Shown here one piece after another: positions 41,521 to 52,200 of a DNA stretch of 64,000 nucleotides; position 1 is the stretch's first letter, and each line of letters begins with the position of its first letter. The stretch covers positions 14,933,089 to 14,997,088 of the forward strand of contig CM030847.1 of NCBI GenBank assembly GCA_018105865.1. Reading direction: 5' to 3'. A program made the position numbers and the translations under genes. The notes beneath the pieces were generated by a model. The model saw only the letters and a list, made by a program, of their open reading frames with translations. It had not been told where the DNA came from and did no database searches. The stretch is from Metaphire vulgaris (lineage: Eukaryota; Annelida; Clitellata; Crassiclitellata; Megascolecidae).

Positions 41521-42593
41521 CGTAAGCCAGCCGCGTCGTTTTTTGCCCTATCTCGGATATTTTACCCTTGGCCTTAGTCAGGAGTATCTGCCTTAGTGCA
41601 CAATAATTCTCGTGTGAGGGTCTGAAGCATTTGAGGCTGCGCTCTTCGGTTTCAGCCGAGCGCTGAAAGAAACCCAGTCTGAAACATTTTCATCCAAAGA
41701 TTGATAGCGAAGAAGTCGTCGTGTGACAGATATGTGTTTATTGTTCAGGGTGCAGAAGTAGGGTGACTAGGCCCTGTTGCCTCTGGTAATATGATTTACA
41801 GTGATTCTTCTGAGGTATGTGGAGGACTTCAAGGAGAATAAGATCACCTCTGCAGAAACGTTTTTTATGTCCAGGTTCATTTTGCTTCAGTGTTGTTTAC
41901 GTTTGTTCATTGTGCTTCTTCGTCAGCAATTTAGTTTCCTGTGCAATTAGGATATTCACCTACACGCCGACAGACAGACAGTCAGACAGACAGACACAGA
42001 CAGACAGACAGGCACACGCACAGACACACAAACACACACACACAGACACACACACAGACACACACACACACAGTCACACACATATCAAATATCAAATTCA
42101 CAATATCAAAGGTTCTTGAAGCCTTAAAAGGAAAGGTTATTCCAATTACGAAAAATTTATACTTTTAAACATATCAGTTATGTTTTATCTGCACCTGGAG
42201 AATGTCACTGGAAAACCGAACAGCTGAGAAGTTAAACTGCCAGATTGTAAAATACGCAGACAAGGATTTTGGCAGCATATTATTAATCTAGGATTTAGTT
42301 CAATTAAATTGAAGACTTCAGTTACCTGGTACTTCGCTCAAATATGACATCATTTTGAACCAAGGACCAGGCAGCGTCCGGGTGGTGCCTGATGCATGCC
42401 GCTTTATATGAAACATCTGCAGCTGTTCTCGAGGGGCGAATGACTGTTAATTTTGATATATGACATATACACGATGATCGTCGAGAATAGATGTCTCGAA
42501 TGGAGTCGAAAATGGACTGCAGTGCTGACTCCCTCACGATGGCATCGTAATTGGAGAGTGAGTGAGATATTTATGGCGTAGTGATAGTAGTAG
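41521..42593. other. SINE remainder, then (CAGA)n/(CA)n tract 41967-42082
   Basis: No gene recognised. The simple repeat is about 115 bp. Confidence 0.5.
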
Positions 42594-42972
42594 TAGTGGC
42601 GTAGCCAAGAGGGGTTAAAACCCCCTTGGCTGTTCGCAGCGTAGGGAAGGGGAGTTTTGAATGTTAAACTCCCTTTGGCGACCAAAAATTAACATTTTTT
42701 AAAATTGCGATCACTATACAATGTAAGCGCGCAGGTGCACACACACACATATATATATATATACACACATATATATATATTCTCAAATTATTAAAGCATA
42801 AAAACAGGTGACGACGTTTTTTTGCTTGTCAGGATTTTTCTTGCTGGTGTTAATTGTTAATTAAACCATGGAATGAATGATGATAACCTTTTTTGATTGT
42901 CGGAATTTTCCTAAGTTGGAAATCACGGGAACCGTAACCCCTCCCCTTCCGAAAATCCTGGCTACGCCACTG
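42594..42972. mobile_element. hAT MITE (TAGTGGCGTAGCC ends)
   Basis: Ends TAGTGGCGTAGCC / GGCTACGCCACTG; the target duplication is unclear because the left flank is a TAG repeat. A TA-rich microsatellite lies inside. Confidence 0.65.
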
Positions 42973-43105
42973 AGTATAGTAGTCCAGAGCTGGACTATTT
43001 GGTCAGGGACTCGTACCGGTCGGTAATTGCGTTCCACTATGAGAACCCGACTGTTGTCTTTGGTTCGCTGAGTCCTGCAATCTTTAGAAGAAAGGGCAAT
43101 ATTGG

Positions 43106-43332
43106 TGTAAGCGCCACCCCCGCTTACCGTTCCCCTCGTACTCATTAAATCTTAAATTCAACACAAATGTCACATTTATACGATTTTTAATATATATCAC
43201 GGAGTCCATTACATGCTCCAATACTGCCAAAATCACTACTACTTCCTTCCATAAGATGACGCCCCCTCCTTTAACTCTATGTTTCATTTATATAGTTCCT
43301 TTTTATCCACACTCTATGAAAACACCCTTACA
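43106..43332 (-). repeat. 3' LTR
   Basis: Starts TGTAAG and ends CTTACA in plus reading, so both ends are TG..CA. Same as 49606-49832 by eye. Confidence 0.95.
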
Positions 43333-43347
43333 TGTTTTTCCCTTTTT
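43333..43347 (-). other. polypurine tract
   Basis: Minus strand reads AAAAAGGGAAAAACA directly before the 3' LTR, the expected plus-strand primer. Confidence 0.8.
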
Positions 43348-43572
43348 GAGTTTACAAATTATGGTTTATTTACATAAAGCTTAATAATAATTTGTAAACT
43401 TTTGTTGTCGTCATCTTATGTTATCTACTATACATATCAGTTTCTACATTATATACAATACATCATTTATGTTACAGTAACAAAATTCTGACTACAACTG
43501 CTAGTCGTACATACATATTGGTACAACTTGTACCTCCATAGATAACATAAATCAAAATACTTATACTAATAA

Positions 43573-45357
43573 CTATGCATTTACCAATATATCACTATTC
43601 TCTACTGACATACGAGACAGCGTATCTGCAACCAAATTTAAAGAGCCTTTCTTGTATTTTAATTCAATATCAAAACTTTGTAGGGCTAAACACCACCTCA
43701 TTAATTTAGTTGACTTAGATTTATTATTCAGTACATATATTAAAGGGTTATGGTCTGTAAATACTGTTGTATGGTGTCCCAGTACCCAAATTTTAAATTT
43801 ATTTAAAGCCCATATTACTGAATATGCTTCCTTTTCGATCGCAGCCCAATTACGCTGTGTCTCTGTCAGTTTACAACTGATAAAGGCAACAGGCCTTTCA
43901 GTATTGTCTTCAGTTACTTGAGTTAACACAGCTCCACAAGCATAATCACTGCTGTCACAATATACATTAGTTACCCGACCAATCTCAAAATTAACCAAAA
44001 CTTGATTAGAACATATCAAATTCTTCAAACACTGAAAAGCATCTTCATGTTCAGGCAACCACATCACATTATAAGGTTTATCTTTCTTAGTCAAATCAGT
44101 CAAACTCTTAGCAATTTCTGCAAAATTACACACGAATACACGATAAAATCCAAAAAAACCTAATAACTGCTTCACCTCTTTTTTATTTGCTGGTCTCTTC
44201 AAGTTTTTAATGGCTTCAATTTTTTCCCAGTCCATTTTAATATTTCCTGATCCCACAATATGTCCAATAAACTTGATTTCTTTCTTTCCAAATTCACATT
44301 TATTTAAGTTCAGAGTTAAATTGTGTTCTCTCATAGTTTGCAAAAACTGTCTAATATGATTTAAATGGTTTTCCCATGCATCAGAGTGAACTGCAATATC
44401 ATCAACATATGGCTCACAAAATGATTTTATAGGTCTTAATACAATGTCAATAGCTTTCACAAATGTTCGACCAGAGTCGACCATACCAAATGGTACGCGA
44501 TTCCATTCAAAAGTTCCAACATGCGAAATGAAACATGTTTTCCACTTATCAGACTCTTTTACTTCGCAAGACCAATACGCATTACGACAGTCAAATACAG
44601 ATATATATTTCGCTTTAGCCACTTTATTTAATACATCCGCCATCATTGGCATCGGATAATAATTTTGTACAGTATGTTTATTAATATATCTGAAATCACA
44701 TGCCAATCGTAAGTCACCAGATTTCTTTTTCACAATCACCAATGGACTAGCCATTGCACTATTAGAAGGCCTTATAATTTGGTCCTTTAACAGCTGAGTT
44801 ATTTTGTTTTCTACATCTTGTCTGTATATTAATGGAACTCTATATGCTTGAAATTGTCTTGGTACAAAATCATTTGACAAATTAATCTCATGTTTCACCA
44901 CTTTACATAATCCAGCCTTATTACTAAACCTGTCAACAAATTCTTCTAGTAACTGCAACAATTCTCTGCGTTGATTATCATTTAAATGACTTATTTGCTC
45001 CCATGCAATTTTCAAAGGTTCAGAATCATTAATAAGTAACGGTTGTTCAATCACTTCACCAAAATTTTCATCGTCATCTAACAAAGCAATACAATTCATA
45101 CCACGAACATAATACTTTTTCAATTTGTTCGCATGCACAATTTTATGACCTTGATTGTTCATGTCAATTAAATATGAATGTTTCGATTTTAAGCTGTAAC
45201 ACTTGACAAGGTCCATGCCAACGAGATAATAACTTATTGGTTGAAGTTGGATACAACACAATAACAAATTCTCCAGGCTCAAATGATTTTTCAACAGCCC
45301 TTTTATTATGCTGATCAGCATATGCCTTCTGTTGATGTAATGCCTGTACATCAGCAT
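43573..45357 (-). CDS. Gmr1-like ORF2: reverse transcriptase and RNase H
   Basis: A 594-codon frame; its listed ATG lies inside the end of ORF1, and useful homology starts about residue 55 with the C-terminal end of the integrase module. RT follows at about residues 190-370 with VFDCRNAYW (first Asp, about 254) and YVDD (about 315), then VYCDSSDYACGAVL, EKEAYSVIWAL and FTDHNPL for RNase H (about 460-540), and a final LVADTLSR. All catalytic residues expected are present. It lies in the +1 frame relative to ORF1, overlapping it by 194 bp, so expression as a fusion would need a +1 shift. No stop or indel inside. Confidence 0.92.
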   Translation of the reverse strand: MLMYRHYINRRHMLISIIKGLLKNHLSLENLLLCCIQLQPISYYLVGMDLVKCYSLKSKHSYLIDMNNQGHKIVHANKLKKYYVRGMNCIALLDDDENFGEVIEQPLLINDSEPLKIAWEQISHLNDNQRRELLQLLEEFVDRFSNKAGLCKVVKHEINLSNDFVPRQFQAYRVPLIYRQDVENKITQLLKDQIIRPSNSAMASPLVIVKKKSGDLRLACDFRYINKHTVQNYYPMPMMADVLNKVAKAKYISVFDCRNAYWSCEVKESDKWKTCFISHVGTFEWNRVPFGMVDSGRTFVKAIDIVLRPIKSFCEPYVDDIAVHSDAWENHLNHIRQFLQTMREHNLTLNLNKCEFGKKEIKFIGHIVGSGNIKMDWEKIEAIKNLKRPANKKEVKQLLGFFGFYRVFVCNFAEIAKSLTDLTKKDKPYNVMWLPEHEDAFQCLKNLICSNQVLVNFEIGRVTNVYCDSSDYACGAVLTQVTEDNTERPVAFISCKLTETQRNWAAIEKEAYSVIWALNKFKIWVLGHHTTVFTDHNPLIYVLNNKSKSTKLMRWCLALQSFDIELKYKKGSLNLVADTLSRMSVENSDILVNA

Positions 45358-48300
45358 AATTTAATGCTTGACTCATCCTTTTCTTCAATTGTTGCAAATA
45401 AGTTATGGGCTCCATCCCCAAAGTTGTTGGTAAATTAACTTCATTTGCCCACACTTCCTTTAATAAGGTCAAAGGGCCCCTCGGGACTGTTCCATACACT
45501 AACTGATATGGGGCCACTCCAGTAGTAGCATTTGGAACTTCCCTTAAAGCCCATACCACAAATGGAATTAAATGATGCCATTGTCTCGGTTGGTCGGCAA
45601 TAACATGCTTGATCATACTCTTATAGCTTTTATTCCACCTTTCAACCAAACCTGAGGCCTGGGGATGTCCTGGGGTGTTAAACCTGGGACTACATCCCAA
45701 CATCTTCAAAAATTCTTGGGTTAATTTGGCTGTAAAATTTGTCCCACAATCGCTTGTGATTATGGCCGGAACCCCCACATTCACAAATAAGGTTAACAAT
45801 GCATTACACACTGCCTTAGCAGTCAGACTCTTCAACAACATGACACTTGGAAATCTGGTACAATAGTCTACAGCACATAAAACATATCGATGTCCCGCAG
45901 CAGATGGTGGTTCAATTCTTCCAATCACATCTAAATTAATTTTACGAAATGGAATTTGCTCACGTGCAATTGGTTCAATAGGTACACGATCTTTAAGTAA
46001 CACTTGAGAACTTAACTGACATTTTTTACAAGTTTTACAATGCCAGTAAATATCTTTTCTCATTTTAGGCCACACAAAAGACAATTTTATTCTGTCAAAT
46101 GTTTTATGAAAGGCTAAATGGCCTCCAAAAATTGAATCGTGTGCAAGTTCTAACACCTTAAGCCTTCGACATTCAGGTAATACCAATTGATATATTTTTC
46201 TATCCAAATTTTTGTACACTTTATATAATAATTTATCAATTACTACAAAATCTTTTGACCCAGACATTTCTGACAAATTCCACCACTCTTTTAAAGAACC
46301 ATCCTCCTTTTGTTGTACTGCAAACAATTCTACATCAGCTTTTGCCTCTGTTGTACTCATGCAAGATTGACCTTCGTCTTCATTCAATTCTACTATCTCA
46401 TCCAGATTTTGTCCTTGTGTCTCTTTCTCTTCTTCAGTTCCTTCACTCATTAAATCTGCTATTCCATAATTATCTGCCTCCTTACTGTCTACCTCTATTA
46501 ACCTCACCTCTTCCTCTTCCTCATATTCTTTTATTGGTCCAATTCCATGTTCACTCTCGTCCTCTTCTTCTTCAGCCTCAGTATCATCAATGATTTCTTT
46601 AGAATTTTCTCTCATCTTCTGACTCTGTGATCTAGTTACAACATGAGAAATAACCGGATTAACAATATTTTGAGTTTTTGTTTCAAGCTCTGCAATAATT
46701 TCGGGATGCAATAATAATTGTTCATTATTACCCAAATTATCAACTAAAGCACACATTATTGGCAATGTATTCCCAATGTTTTCGCTGTTTCCCAAATCAT
46801 TTGTTGTCACATGTAAACGCATAGGTAACACAATCAATTTAGCTAAAACAGGAGAACCAGTAACTCCTTGTATATGTACTTGTCCCACTTGTTGAAAACT
46901 TAATCCTGATACAATCTTACTACTGACAATAGCCATTTCAGTGCCAGAATCCACCATAGCACTAACACAAATATTCCTTTCGTCATTACTTCCAACAATT
47001 TCGACATCAACATGTTTCAAAGTACATCTTTTAAGTTCAACATCAACATCTGACAACTTATTAACAGAACCCATTACCATATTACCTGATTGCTTACATA
47101 CATCATCAGTAACAATACATTTCATAGAGATATTTGACAAGTCCTCTGGTCCTGAAATAACGTCAATGCGATTATCGACATCAGTAGGCATGTTTACAAC
47201 TTCAATTTGATGACCTGAATCAACAGCACAAGCATTTACAACAACTTTCTTATTTCTTCTTGGACATGCAGAAGCTAAATGATAAATCGAATCACAAATA
47301 TAACACTTCTTAGTAGACTCTTTGTTAAATGTAGTATTACCATCATGAAATTTTTCATTACGTGGATTAAAATACTTTTTCTTATCATTCCATTTAACAT
47401 CAGGTTTTGTATAATCTTTGTGAAATTTCACTGGTGGTGCTGTGACAAAGTTATTTTGCCACCCACCTTGCTTCACCGATGAATTATTATTTACCACATC
47501 AAATTTATTCCTTTTATCCTGGCCACCTTGCCCAATCTTATTGTTTACATATAAATCCGCCAAGTCTGCAATTTGAGAAACATTAAACACATCAGTTCCT
47601 TCTTTCGTTATTACAAATTGTAACACCTCTGGTTGTAAAGATTCCTTCAACCGATCAGCCACAATCACATCTATTAATTTCTCATAATTACCATCAACTT
47701 GCTTACTATTGACATAATACTTAAATAATGTCTTCAACTTAGCAGCAAAAATGTTAAAAGTTTCATCTCTGGTTTTATACAAGTTAGCAAACTTTCGTTT
47801 ATACTCCATTGGAGTCAATTTAAATTCCTTCAAAATATTTCGTTTCACAACCTCGTATGAATCCATTTCAGTGGAAGTTAAACGATTGATGACTGTTCTA
47901 GCTTTTGGAGTTAATTTTGGTATTAAAAACTTTACCCAAAATTCAGGTTCTATCTGACAATTTGTAAAAATTTTCTCAATTTCATCAAAATATACTGGAA
48001 TTTCCACCGAATCCAAAGGCATGTCTGGTAAAATATGTTTCAATGCATCACCCATTTGCTTCATTCTACTCACTAGTGATTTTTCCTTTTCAGTTTGCTT
48101 TTGCAACTCTAACATTTTCCTTTGTTCAAATTCTAACCGCTCAATTCTATCTTGCCTCCATTTTTCTTCTGATGCTTGCATCATTTCCTGCCATTTCCTG
48201 TTTTGTTCAGCTACTTCCTGTTTCCTCACCACTTCTTTCTGTTCCTCCTCGCGTTTCCTCACCAATTCTTTCTGTTCCTCCTCACGTTTCCTCGCCAATT

Positions 48301-48688
48301 CTTTCTGTTCTTCCTCCCGTTTCCTCTCCAATTCTTTCTGTTCTTCCTCCCGTTTCCTCTCCAATTCTTTCTGTTCTTCATACTTTCTTCTGTCTCGCTC
48401 CTTCTGTTCTTCCTTTTGTATCCACATTTCCATGAACACCACTATATCTGATTTAGGCACAATTACTGGGTTTTCTTCTACCTCTTCACTTAAACTTTCC
48501 TCTAATTGCTCACCTTCTTGTGTACCATCTCTAGCAACCCATTCTCTAGCAACATATTCCATCTTTTCACTCCTTGACATCTGATGAATATGCTCTACAT
48601 CCAAATCAAATTTAATTAAAATTTTCTGTAATCGTTCATTACTTGATTTTTTAATTTTTTGCTTTTGATTTTCAGATAACTGGTCCAT
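45164..48688 (-). CDS. Gmr1-like ORF1: gag, protease, integrase
   Basis: A 1174-codon frame. Residues about 100-170 form a charged coiled coil of 11-residue KREEEQKELxR repeats; capsid-like gag follows; a CCHC knuckle CYICDSIYHLASAC lies near 460; the protease site MVDSGTEMA near 579; integrase has an HHCC zinc part (GGHLAFHKT ... CKTCKKC, about 850-890) and a D, D-35-E core (LDVIG, TSDCGTNF, LVERWN at about 917, 977, 1013), then a GPY/F-like module begun by RWHGPC. That module is completed only in ORF2. Start chosen at the ATG after the leader. Fully open. Confidence 0.92.
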   Translation of the reverse strand: MDQLSENQKQKIKKSSNERLQKILIKFDLDVEHIHQMSRSEKMEYVAREWVARDGTQEGEQLEESLSEEVEENPVIVPKSDIVVFMEMWIQKEEQKERDRRKYEEQKELERKREEEQKELERKREEEQKELARKREEEQKELVRKREEEQKEVVRKQEVAEQNRKWQEMMQASEEKWRQDRIERLEFEQRKMLELQKQTEKEKSLVSRMKQMGDALKHILPDMPLDSVEIPVYFDEIEKIFTNCQIEPEFWVKFLIPKLTPKARTVINRLTSTEMDSYEVVKRNILKEFKLTPMEYKRKFANLYKTRDETFNIFAAKLKTLFKYYVNSKQVDGNYEKLIDVIVADRLKESLQPEVLQFVITKEGTDVFNVSQIADLADLYVNNKIGQGGQDKRNKFDVVNNNSSVKQGGWQNNFVTAPPVKFHKDYTKPDVKWNDKKKYFNPRNEKFHDGNTTFNKESTKKCYICDSIYHLASACPRRNKKVVVNACAVDSGHQIEVVNMPTDVDNRIDVISGPEDLSNISMKCIVTDDVCKQSGNMVMGSVNKLSDVDVELKRCTLKHVDVEIVGSNDERNICVSAMVDSGTEMAIVSSKIVSGLSFQQVGQVHIQGVTGSPVLAKLIVLPMRLHVTTNDLGNSENIGNTLPIMCALVDNLGNNEQLLLHPEIIAELETKTQNIVNPVISHVVTRSQSQKMRENSKEIIDDTEAEEEEDESEHGIGPIKEYEEEEEVRLIEVDSKEADNYGIADLMSEGTEEEKETQGQNLDEIVELNEDEGQSCMSTTEAKADVELFAVQQKEDGSLKEWWNLSEMSGSKDFVVIDKLLYKVYKNLDRKIYQLVLPECRRLKVLELAHDSIFGGHLAFHKTFDRIKLSFVWPKMRKDIYWHCKTCKKCQLSSQVLLKDRVPIEPIAREQIPFRKINLDVIGRIEPPSAAGHRYVLCAVDYCTRFPSVMLLKSLTAKAVCNALLTLFVNVGVPAIITSDCGTNFTAKLTQEFLKMLGCSPRFNTPGHPQASGLVERWNKSYKSMIKHVIADQPRQWHHLIPFVVWALREVPNATTGVAPYQLVYGTVPRGPLTLLKEVWANEVNLPTTLGMEPITYLQQLKKRMSQALNYADVQALHQQKAYADQHNKRAVEKSFEPGEFVIVLYPTSTNKLLSRWHGPCQVLQLKIETFIFN

Positions 48689-49605
48689 GTTAACAATTGA
48701 CTTAATGCAACACTCAATAAATCACTCAAAATCTCAATCATAAAATATCAAACCACACACAGTTTTACGTACAAATATGCAATAACAACACTTTCTTATA
48801 TAAATTCACAAACATGAAATGAACAACTATGATAATATTTAAATAGTAGACAACTAGTCTATTACAAATTAACTAATGACCGTTCAGCAAAGCACGTATG
48901 TATTCTTTTATGGAATGGAAAGAATGTTCATTTGCTCATCTAATGATACGACAGTCTCCTCTGCTTACCACCTTAACCATTGAAGAATTCTGACCGACTT
49001 TTCCGCCAGCCCAACGACCCTGTTACAAAGACACTCCGACAATCCCAAAGCAACGTCTCCGTCGAATGCTCCGGAAAGTACCAAGGCAACGTCCTTGACG
49101 AACGCTCCGAAAGGCACGAATCAGCGTCCCCAACGGACACTCCAGCAAAAGGCTCCCAAAGCGGCGTCACCGTCAAACGCTCTGCCCGACACGAAACGGC
49201 GTCACCGTCAAACGCTCCGGACGACTCGAGGCAGCGTTCCAGTCGAACCCTCAGCCAGACACAGGAGGCAGCGTTCCCGTCGAACGCCCAGCAAGAACAC
49301 AAGAGGCAACGTTCCCGTCGAACACCCAGCAAGACAGAATCCACATCCAGATATCAAGAAACAACTTCAACGCAACTTACTCTCAAAACGAAGCCTCAAC
49401 GGCACAAGTCCGACAAAACTTACTCTCAAAACGAAGCCTCAACGTTTCTACTGTGCACACCAACCAACGCCATGACTACTCTGAATGTATAGACGCCTAA
49501 TAAATGCACGCCACGTGGCAACAACGTCCTTGCCCTTGACTTGACCGCAAATCCTCACGGAAGTCCTACACCCACTCCCATAAAAGTATCAAAGCTGCCA
49601 CCAAA
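48689..49605 (-). repeat. element leader with degenerate tandem repeats
   Basis: 917-bp untranslated leader. 49040-49340 holds about eight units of 35-40 bp built on GCAACGTYCCCGTCGAACGC. Both strands are open here only because of the repeat. Confidence 0.7.
49585..49603 (-). other. primer binding site
   Basis: Minus strand reads TGGTGGCAGCTTTGATACT, two bases inside the 5' LTR end. tRNA not named. Confidence 0.7.
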
Positions 49606-49832
49606 TGTAAGCGCCACCCCCGCTTACCGTTCCCCTCGTACTCATTAAATCTTAAATTCAACACAAATGTCACATTTATACGATTTTTAATATATATCAC
49701 GGAGTCCATTACATGCTCCAATACTGCCAAAATCACTACTACTTCCTTCCATAAGATGACGCCCCCTCCTTTAACTCTATGTTTCATTTATATAGTTCCT
49801 TTTTATCCACACTCTATGAAAACACCCTTACA
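49606..49832 (-). repeat. 5' LTR
   Basis: Pair of 43106-43332; followed by ATTGG. Confidence 0.95.
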
Positions 49833-49950
49833 ATTGGCGAATCTAATAAATAGAATGCGCCTTTTAATACTGGTCCTCTGACTTCAAGTCAACTCACCAG
49901 TCACTAGAATAGATGATTATCGTCGTCTGACAAACGCTTCATCAAACAAA

Positions 49951-49952
49951 AT

Positions 49953-50037
<85 letters not shown>

Positions 50038-50155
50038 GCTACTACTGCTATTACTGCTACTACTATTACTACTATTACTACTACTACTGCTACTATTACT
50101 ACTACTACTGCAATTACTACTGCTGCTGCTGCTGCTGCTGCTACTGCTGATGCTA
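49951..50155. repeat. (ACT)n microsatellite, degenerate at the right
   Basis: About 200 bp of ACT units with GCT and ATT variants in the right half. Confidence 0.95.
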
Positions 50156-50973
50156 CTAGGATCGGTGTTTCAATTCACTTAAGAATTCCTTCCAGGAGAT
50201 TCAAATATTGAGCGATCAAGAGACAGAAGAGGCTGAATGCCTAGGTTTTCCATTGTCTTTATTAAATATTTCTCTTTTATTGCTATACTTTGCAGCGGAA
50301 ATATTTCGACCGAAGTCAATAATTCTAGGAGATTAATAGGATATACGATGATTTTCAGTGACGAACCAACTTTTCTAAGGTTATTAATTACAAATTTAGG
50401 AGAAAGTTTGATCTTGGAAGAAATTCTGTCTTAGACCGTCTGCGACGCCTGAACCATGCTTTTAAGTGGTTCGATTGAAAGTGCGGATTAGGAATCTCAT
50501 ATACAAGATGTAAGCCATTTAAATGGAAATGATAGAATTCCTTAGATGAGCTTAAGGCGTTCACGACCAGATGCGTTCCATCCTTTGTGCAACAATAACA
50601 AACTGTTAAAGTCGACTTCGAAGGTTAGATACGGTACTAATGCATATATTGCAAGATTACTTATTGATATTTAGCTCGTTGAAAGTGGCGTATTTTATTC
50701 AACATTTTAAAGACGTTGCAAATTTTTTTTCTGCAAATACGTCTATAGGCCTAAGCACTGTCAAAATGTTGGCATGTGATATGACCGCTTTTTTCGAAGC
50801 CCCTGGGTAACTTATCCTCTTCTGGGAAAAGAGTCATGAAGTCATGAAATGAAGTCACCTATACCAGCTCGAATTCTCTGATAAACTAATGGTTGGTTTC
50901 ATGAGATATTGCTCAAAGTTAAATACAATAGCTTGTTGTGATCAATCTCATACATGAGAACCATGGACTACTG

Positions 50974-51026
<53 letters not shown>

Positions 51027-51212
51027 AGTTAGGGCAGTGGGTGGGGGGATACGGAGGAGAGATACTTTCACTTTTCTATTCTACCCTTCCCATTGTCATC
51101 TAACGATGGACAAGTCAGTGTAAGCAGTAACCAGAAAATGCCCATTCCCTCCTACAAATACCGCACTGGGTGACACCCGATCAAAAATTCTTCGATCTCA
51201 GTTATTACATGG
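50156..51212. other. no gene; (GA)n at 50978-51024
   Basis: No coding pattern seen. Confidence 0.4.
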
Positions 51213-51382
51213 CAGGGATATTTTTACACCCCCTAACACCCTCAACACCCTCAATTTGAGGTCGACACCCCCAAAAATTTGGTAATGTGGCAATGGTATA
51301 CATAAAAATGCATACTAATTAGCTCCGGACACCCCCAATTTAGGTCCACACCCCCAAATTCACAATCCTAGAAATATCCCTG
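51213..51382. mobile_element. hAT MITE (CAGGGATATTT ends)
   Basis: Ends CAGGGATATTTTTAC / CTAGAAATATCCCTG, 8-bp duplication TTACATGG; ACACCCCC units inside. Confidence 0.85.
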
Positions 51383-51887
51383 TTACATGGTCAACAGTGC
51401 ATGAGAGGTTATGTGGCTTATAGTCGCAGTTAATCACTTTATGCGCCTTTGATATTACGATGTATCCTTCTAGTCACCTGGTTTGAATAAATAGTATAAG
51501 AGTAATCATTTCGACATACTATCTTATCATCAGCCTTTTGACTCCTAAAAATAGTGATTGGATGATTACTGGTTTTTTCTTTCCTGTTCTCTTTTCGCTG
51601 CTTCCCATTTCGATTGCAGCTTATCTTTTAAAGGCAATAATGTTTTGTATTGTGTGCGTTTCTGCGCCGTTCTGTTACAGTAAACGATTAGTGATTTGCG
51701 TTTAACTTAAGAATTATCAATCGATCCGTAAGTTGATATCGATTAATTACAATTTTTAATGATTTAGATTCGTATGTTGAATATAACGCTTATACTCGGT
51801 ATATATGACACTATAGCCAATAACTTCAGCCTCTATGCGATTCTTTCAAGCTAATTTACGATTTTGTAATGTTTGAAACCTCTAAGT
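51383..51887. other. no gene seen
   Basis: AT-rich; nothing recognised. Confidence 0.4.
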
Positions 51888-52200
51888 CAGTGGCGTACCC
51901 AGGATTTCCGGAAGGGGTGGGGGTTTGGTTTTGATCTTGACCAAACTTTGCAAAAATTTTCTTATTTTTCTTTTTTAGGAGCTGACAAGCAGAAAAGGTC
52001 GTCACCTTCGTATTCTTTCTAGTTTCTTTCTATTTTCTATAGCACTTAGAAATGTTTTCGATTGGCAGCCAGCCAAGGGAGGTTTTGACATCCAAACTCG
52101 CGTCCAAAAATTTAAAATGCATAGAAAAGCATGTAAATAAATTTTTCATCGACAGCCAAGGGGGGTTTTAACCCCCAAACCCGCCTTGGCTACGCCACTG
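51888..52200. mobile_element. hAT MITE (CAGTGGCGTACC ends)
   Basis: Ends CAGTGGCGTACCCAGG / CCTTGGCTACGCCACTG, 8-bp duplication CTCTAAGT. Confidence 0.9.

Larger units (their letters stand above)
43106..49832 (-). mobile_element. full-length Gmr1-like Ty3/Gypsy LTR retrotransposon
   Basis: 6727 bp, bounded by two 227-bp LTRs that look identical base for base and flanked by the 5-bp duplication ATTGG (43101-43105 and 49833-49837). Minus-strand order: LTR, PBS, tandem-repeat leader, ORF1 (gag-PR-IN), ORF2 (RT-RNase H), polypurine tract, LTR. Integrase before reverse transcriptase is the order of the Gmr1 group, otherwise seen in Ty1/Copia, while the protein motifs are Ty3/Gypsy. Identical LTRs imply very recent insertion. 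Confidence 0.92.

Noticed and set aside
48021..48584. Long plus-strand frame of Ser, Phe and Cys-rich composition
   Set aside because: It is the complement of the coiled-coil repeat of the retrotransposon ORF1; open only because of that repeat.
48980..49492. 170-codon plus frame with Arg/Ser repeats
   Set aside because: Produced by the leader minisatellite; two frames are open at once and there is no start context or homologue.
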